A DNA stretch of 8,025 nt from Sphingobacteriaceae bacterium. Lineage in GTDB: Bacteria > Bacteroidota > Bacteroidia > Sphingobacteriales > Sphingobacteriaceae. Below, piece by piece: positions 5,554-8,025 of this stretch; the first letter of the stretch is position 1, and every line of letters starts with the position of its first letter. Below the pieces are notes generated by a model that was given only the letters and a program-made list of their open reading frames with translations, had not been told where the DNA came from and did not search any database. The position numbers and the translations under genes are program-made. Where the stretch lies: positions 1 to 8,025 of the forward strand of contig JANWIB010000061.1 in the NCBI GenBank assembly GCA_025450155.1, given 5' to 3'.

Positions 5554-6189
5554 ATGTTTCATGACCGAATAGAAGCTGGCGCATTGTTGGCAGCAAAACT
5601 GAAAAAATATAAAAATGATCCCGGTATCGTATTGGCTGTGCCGAGGGGCGGTGTGCCGGTGGCTTACGCAGTTGCCAAAGAATTGGGTTTTCCTGTAGAA
5701 GTTATTTTTACTAAAAAAATCGGACATCCCATGAATAAAGAATATGCCATTGGTGCAGCAAGTCTTACCGATTACTTTGTAATACCCCACGAAAATGTGA
5801 CGGAGGAGTATATCCAACAGGAATTGCTGCGGATACGTAGCAGGCTGAAAGAGATGTATGAGAAATTTATGGGTGATAAAGAACCTGAAAACCTAAAAGG
5901 AAAAACGGTGATGGTGATTGATGATGGTATTGCAACAGGCAATACCGTACTGGGTACCGTAAATGTGTTGCGTAAAAGTAATCCTGGTAAAATTATTGTT
6001 GGTGCTCCGGTAGCTTCGGAAAGTGCTGTGCAAAAAATATCAAAAGAAGTGGATGAAGTAGTGGTTCTCATGATACCGGAAGAATTTTATGGTGTAGGCG
6101 CTTTTTATGAAGATTTTGTAGAAGTAAGCGATGATGAAGTATTGTTTTACCTGGATAAACTAAAAGCGATGAGAAAGGTAGCAGGGTAA
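5554..6189 (+). CDS. Type I phosphoribosyltransferase family protein
   Basis: A 211-residue protein of the PRTase fold. The PRPP-binding loop is clear: MVIDDGIATGNT at 120-131, with the paired acidic residues D123-D124. AVPRGGVPVA (28-37) is the N-terminal PPi-binding loop, and KKIGHP (54-59) is typical of this uncharacterised subgroup. The subgroup is distinct from the adenine, hypoxanthine and orotate enzymes, so base specificity cannot be given; some members may not act as transferases. Between about residues 81 and 115 lies a charged helical segment common to the subgroup. The ATG at 5554 is chosen because the domain begins at once (FHDRIEAG) and no better in-frame start precedes it. It is third in the operon after the hydrolase, which in other bacteria is fused to this domain, suggesting the two products work together. 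Confidence 0.9.
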   Translation: MFHDRIEAGALLAAKLKKYKNDPGIVLAVPRGGVPVAYAVAKELGFPVEVIFTKKIGHPMNKEYAIGAASLTDYFVIPHENVTEEYIQQELLRIRSRLKEMYEKFMGDKEPENLKGKTVMVIDDGIATGNTVLGTVNVLRKSNPGKIIVGAPVASESAVQKISKEVDEVVVLMIPEEFYGVGAFYEDFVEVSDDEVLFYLDKLKAMRKVAG

Positions 6190-6226
6190 GCATCGGGCAT
6201 TTTAAAAAGAACGCCAATAAGTTGTA

Positions 6227-6988
6227 TCAACCTACAATAAATCCACCATCTACCGGCATGGCAATACCAGTTACAAACGATGCAGCATCAGAACATAACC
6301 AGACAACCGCTTCGGCTACTTCTTCCGGTGTTCCCATTCTGCCTACAGGTTCCATCGCCGTAAATTGTTTTTCTACTTCTTTCTCTTTTCCGGTAAGGCG
6401 GTCAATCATGCTGGTATGAATTACTCCAGGACAAACTGCATTCACTCTGATTCCCAGCTTAGCATACTCAAGTGCCGCGGTTTTGGTTAAGCCTACCACG
6501 CCATGTTTGGTAGCCACGTACGCAGGTAAGCCCGGAAATCCATTTAAACCTGCTACAGAAGCGCAGTTTACAATAACACCTTTATTAAGCTTCAGCATAT
6601 ATGGTATTTCATGTTTCATACATAGCCATACACCTTTCAGGTTAACACCAATGGTCTTGTCCCAATTATCTTCCGTACATTCATGGGTAGTGGCCATATG
6701 CCCTTCAATGCCAGCATTGTTAAACGCATAATCAATTCTTCCGTAATGGGCAATGGTTTTTTCTATCATATTTTTTACATCGTTACTGTTAGAAACATCA
6801 CATTTAATAAAAATTCCATCGCCGCCTGCATTCTTTATCTGATTCATTGTTTCGTTTTCTTTATCTTCCATCCAATCGGCTATCACTAACTTTGCTCCAC
6901 GTTTTGCAAAAGCAATTGCTGCAGCTTGCCCAATGCCAAAACTGCCTCCCGTAACGATGGCTACTTTGCCGTCAAATATTTTTTCCAT
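6227..6988 (-). CDS. Short-chain dehydrogenase/reductase (classical SDR)
   Basis: A 253-residue NAD(P)-dependent oxidoreductase with the full classical SDR pattern. The cofactor loop TGGSFGIG is at 13-20, NNAG at 90-93 and N115 in GVNLKG. The catalytic S144 is in NCASVAG, and Y157 with K161 form YVATK. PG at 187-188 and DGGF at 247-250 near the C-terminus complete the fold. D38 at the end of strand 2 (VIADW) favours NAD(H) over NADP(H). The substrate cannot be told; close relatives are often annotated 'glucose 1-dehydrogenase' or 3-oxoacyl-ACP reductase-like. The gene is convergent with the PRTase gene (37 bases between stops) and starts on its own about 70 bases downstream of the DUF2784 gene in the same direction. 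No promoter matching TAnnTTTG was found before it. The A-rich leader lacks a Shine-Dalgarno sequence. Confidence 0.92.
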   Translation of the reverse strand: MEKIFDGKVAIVTGGSFGIGQAAAIAFAKRGAKLVIADWMEDKENETMNQIKNAGGDGIFIKCDVSNSNDVKNMIEKTIAHYGRIDYAFNNAGIEGHMATTHECTEDNWDKTIGVNLKGVWLCMKHEIPYMLKLNKGVIVNCASVAGLNGFPGLPAYVATKHGVVGLTKTAALEYAKLGIRVNAVCPGVIHTSMIDRLTGKEKEVEKQFTAMEPVGRMGTPEEVAEAVVWLCSDAASFVTGIAMPVDGGFIVG

Positions 6989-7058
6989 AATTAAAAATTA
7001 AAAAAACGTTGTATCCGTCATCATACTATTTATTTTAGTAGATAAGATGATATGGAAA

Positions 7059-7436
7059 TTATTGTTTTTTTTGATGGTGGTTTTTTACGTTAAACCAGAT
7101 GCTTAATGCAAAACTCATCAGAAAAACGATCAACGTGATATCGTCTACCAGTTTTGGGTCTAAGTTTGCACCTGTTAATTGGAGTATGAGAAAATGGATA
7201 TACGAGTTGGACTGGTCTTTGTAGCCCATCTTTTCTCGAACCATCCAATGCCAGTCAGTACAGAAGCAATATCCCCAGCCATACCAGATACCGAGTAAAA
7301 ACCAGGAAAGGGCTGTTAGTGAAATAGTAATTAAATGTAGTTTTCTTGTCTTGGGAAAAATCCAGCCTACGATATTGAATACAGTAAATACGGTGTGAAA
7401 AACAAAGAAGAAAATATTGAGGGATTGATGCCACAT
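7059..7436 (-). CDS. DUF2784 family small membrane protein
   Basis: A 125-residue integral inner-membrane protein with predicted helices at about 7-27, 33-53 and 98-117 and a basic, histidine-rich tail (KNHHQKKQ). The signature between helices 2 and 3, GWGYCFCTDWHW (53-64), followed by GYKDQSNSYI (71-80), is characteristic of DUF2784. The family role is unknown. C57, C59, H63 and the tryptophans at its core are conserved-looking and could bind metal or heme, but that is speculation. Length is normal for the family. It lies between the repeat-like element at 7483-7568 and the SDR gene, transcribed the same way as both neighbours. The upstream region has no clear TAnnTTTG, so whether it has its own promoter is unknown. 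Confidence 0.8.
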   Translation of the reverse strand: MWHQSLNIFFFVFHTVFTVFNIVGWIFPKTRKLHLITISLTALSWFLLGIWYGWGYCFCTDWHWMVREKMGYKDQSNSYIHFLILQLTGANLDPKLVDDITLIVFLMSFALSIWFNVKNHHQKKQ

Positions 7437-7482
7437 CCGGCTAAATTAAAACTTCAAATGAGTATTAGCGAAACGGCGATTG

Positions 7483-7568
7483 ATCGTTTATCTAAAAAAG
7501 TCGGTTCATCATTCCCAACCTGCCTTGCCGATAGGCAGGCGTGAGGATCTCACGTCTATAGAAACGAT
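7483..7568. repeat. Nested inverted-repeat (REP-like) element
   Basis: Outer arms ATCGTTT (7483-7489) and AAACGAT (7562-7568) enclose two adjacent perfect hairpins: CCTGCCT (7519-7525)/AGGCAGG (7533-7539) with a seven-base loop, and CGTGAG (7540-7545)/CTCACG (7549-7554) with loop GAT. The GC-rich core stands out from its AT-rich surroundings. No T-tract follows on either strand, which argues against a simple terminator. The layout resembles dispersed REP/BIME or MITE elements, but only one copy is in the window, so repetitiveness is inferred. Confidence 0.5.
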
Positions 7569-7611
7569 GTGCTGGCTGATTATCAAGCCCAAGTGACCGC
7601 GTCAGAGATCA

Positions 7612-8025
7612 TTATCTCGCATTTCCCACAGTTTTCAACACCTCATTGGTTTGTAACAACTCTTCCGAATGCTTTACGAATTTGTTGTTCAACTTTTGTT
7701 CTTTGGCTAATTCAACAACACGTTTGAATGCATTATATGCACGATGTGGCGATTCAAGGTCAGTCAGTTTTAATGAAAAAACTCCCAAATGATAATGTGC
7801 TTCAGCCCAACCGGGTTTTAATTCAGTCGCTTTTGCTAAAGATTCCACTGCCTTATTCAACTCTTCAGTTGTTTTATTATCATAAGGAGGTTTACCCGAA
7901 TGGAGATCCCCTAAAGCCAAGCCCAATCCCAAATATGCTTCGGTATGGTTGGGATTTGCCTTAATTGCTTTTTGAAATGTTTGGGCAGCTTCATCAAGTT
8001 CTCCGTTTATCATACCAATCAATCC
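7612..8025 (-). CDS. Tetratricopeptide-repeat protein, 3' part
   Basis: C-terminal part of a TPR protein cut by the right edge. The frame stays open to base 8025 (GGA-TTG-ATT-GGT-ATG), and the first repeat is already under way there, so the TTG at 8022 or ATG at 8013 is probably internal. Counting from that TTG, three TPR units are seen. One is partial, ending in helix B (ELDEAAQTFQKAIKANPNHT, residues 8-27). A second runs at about 28-70, broken by an insertion with GKPPYDNKTTEE. A third runs at about 71-107 (WAEAHYHLGVFSLK onward). A short charged tail ends NAR. TPR units mediate protein-protein contacts; the partner and the full domain set are outside the window. The stop is followed, about 45 bases on, by the repeat-like element. 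Confidence 0.85.
   Translation of the reverse strand, partial: GLIGMINGELDEAAQTFQKAIKANPNHTEAYLGLGLALGDLHSGKPPYDNKTTEELNKAVESLAKATELKPGWAEAHYHLGVFSLKLTDLESPHRAYNAFKRVVELAKEQKLNNKFVKHSEELLQTNEVLKTVGNAR

Noticed and set aside
4474..5817. Minus-strand open frames opposite the DUF892, hydrolase and PRTase genes
   Set aside because: Antisense shadows of well-supported genes; no promoter, start context or domain supports them.
6222..6889. Plus-strand open frames opposite the SDR gene
   Set aside because: The SDR frame carries every catalytic motif; the opposite frames have no family features.
7024..7040. TACTA/TAGTA hairpin between the DUF2784 and SDR genes as a terminator
   Set aside because: Five weak pairs around a seven-base AT loop and no following T-tract on the minus strand.
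7605..7618. GAGAT/ATCTC hairpin over the TPR stop codon
   Set aside because: Only five pairs, includes the stop codon itself, and lacks a T-tract; likely chance.
1..8025. CRISPR array, insertion sequence, rRNA, phage genes or a defence system
   Set aside because: No regularly spaced direct repeats, transposase, integrase, nuclease or other defence-type domain is seen on either strand.

Overview
The window looks like chromosomal DNA of a Bacteroidota bacterium, probably from the Chitinophagaceae or a close relative. This placement rests on the style of the proteins and promoters. Base composition is AT-rich. Start codons lack Shine-Dalgarno sequences and have A/T-rich leaders. Several genes are preceded by the Bacteroidota -7 element TAnnTTTG. 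The protein families (7TM-HD phosphohydrolase, O/P-type porin, di-heme oxidoreductase, DUF2784) also fit. No mobile element gene, CRISPR array or rRNA was seen, and no gene-free stretch exceeds about 205 bases.

Layout. (1) Positions 1-802 hold the 3' part of a membrane-bound 7TM-HD cyclic-dinucleotide phosphodiesterase (PgpH-like). (2) Positions 839-1182 hold tRNA-Ser(GCT) and tRNA-Pro(TGG). Each has its own recognisable promoter, and the pair is closed by a strong intrinsic terminator. (3) Positions 4171 down to 1241 (minus strand) form a tight three-gene operon: a di-heme cytochrome c peroxidase-like lipoprotein, a Rieske 2Fe-2S protein with a Tat-like signal plus lipobox, and an outer-membrane porin. 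The genes are separated by 9 bases and then by a 4-base overlap. (4) Positions 4322-6189 (plus strand) form a divergent operon: a ferritin-like DUF892 protein, a dienelactone-hydrolase-type alpha/beta hydrolase and a phosphoribosyltransferase. (5) Positions 6988-6227 (minus strand) encode a classical short-chain dehydrogenase, convergent with (4). (6) Positions 7436-7059 (minus strand) encode a small DUF2784 membrane protein. (7) Positions 7483-7568 hold a nested, hairpin-rich repeat-like element. (8) Positions 8025-7612 (minus strand) hold the 3' part of a TPR protein cut by the right edge.

How the genes fit together. Block (3) looks like a cell-envelope redox module. The porin could admit a substrate, and the Rieske protein and di-heme enzyme could pass electrons in the periplasm. 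The substrate is unknown. Block (4) resembles stress-associated gene sets, in which PRTase and hydrolase domains are known as neighbours and as fusions. The 205-base divergent region between (3) and (4) carries two -7 elements and three short perfect palindromes. Two of these lie where a -33 element would be expected, which suggests regulator-dependent promoters.

The most interesting candidates are the redox/porin operon with its control region, the DUF892-hydrolase-PRTase operon whose ferritin-like protein appears to lack helix-4 metal ligands, and the REP-like element near 7.5 kb. None can be called new without database comparison.
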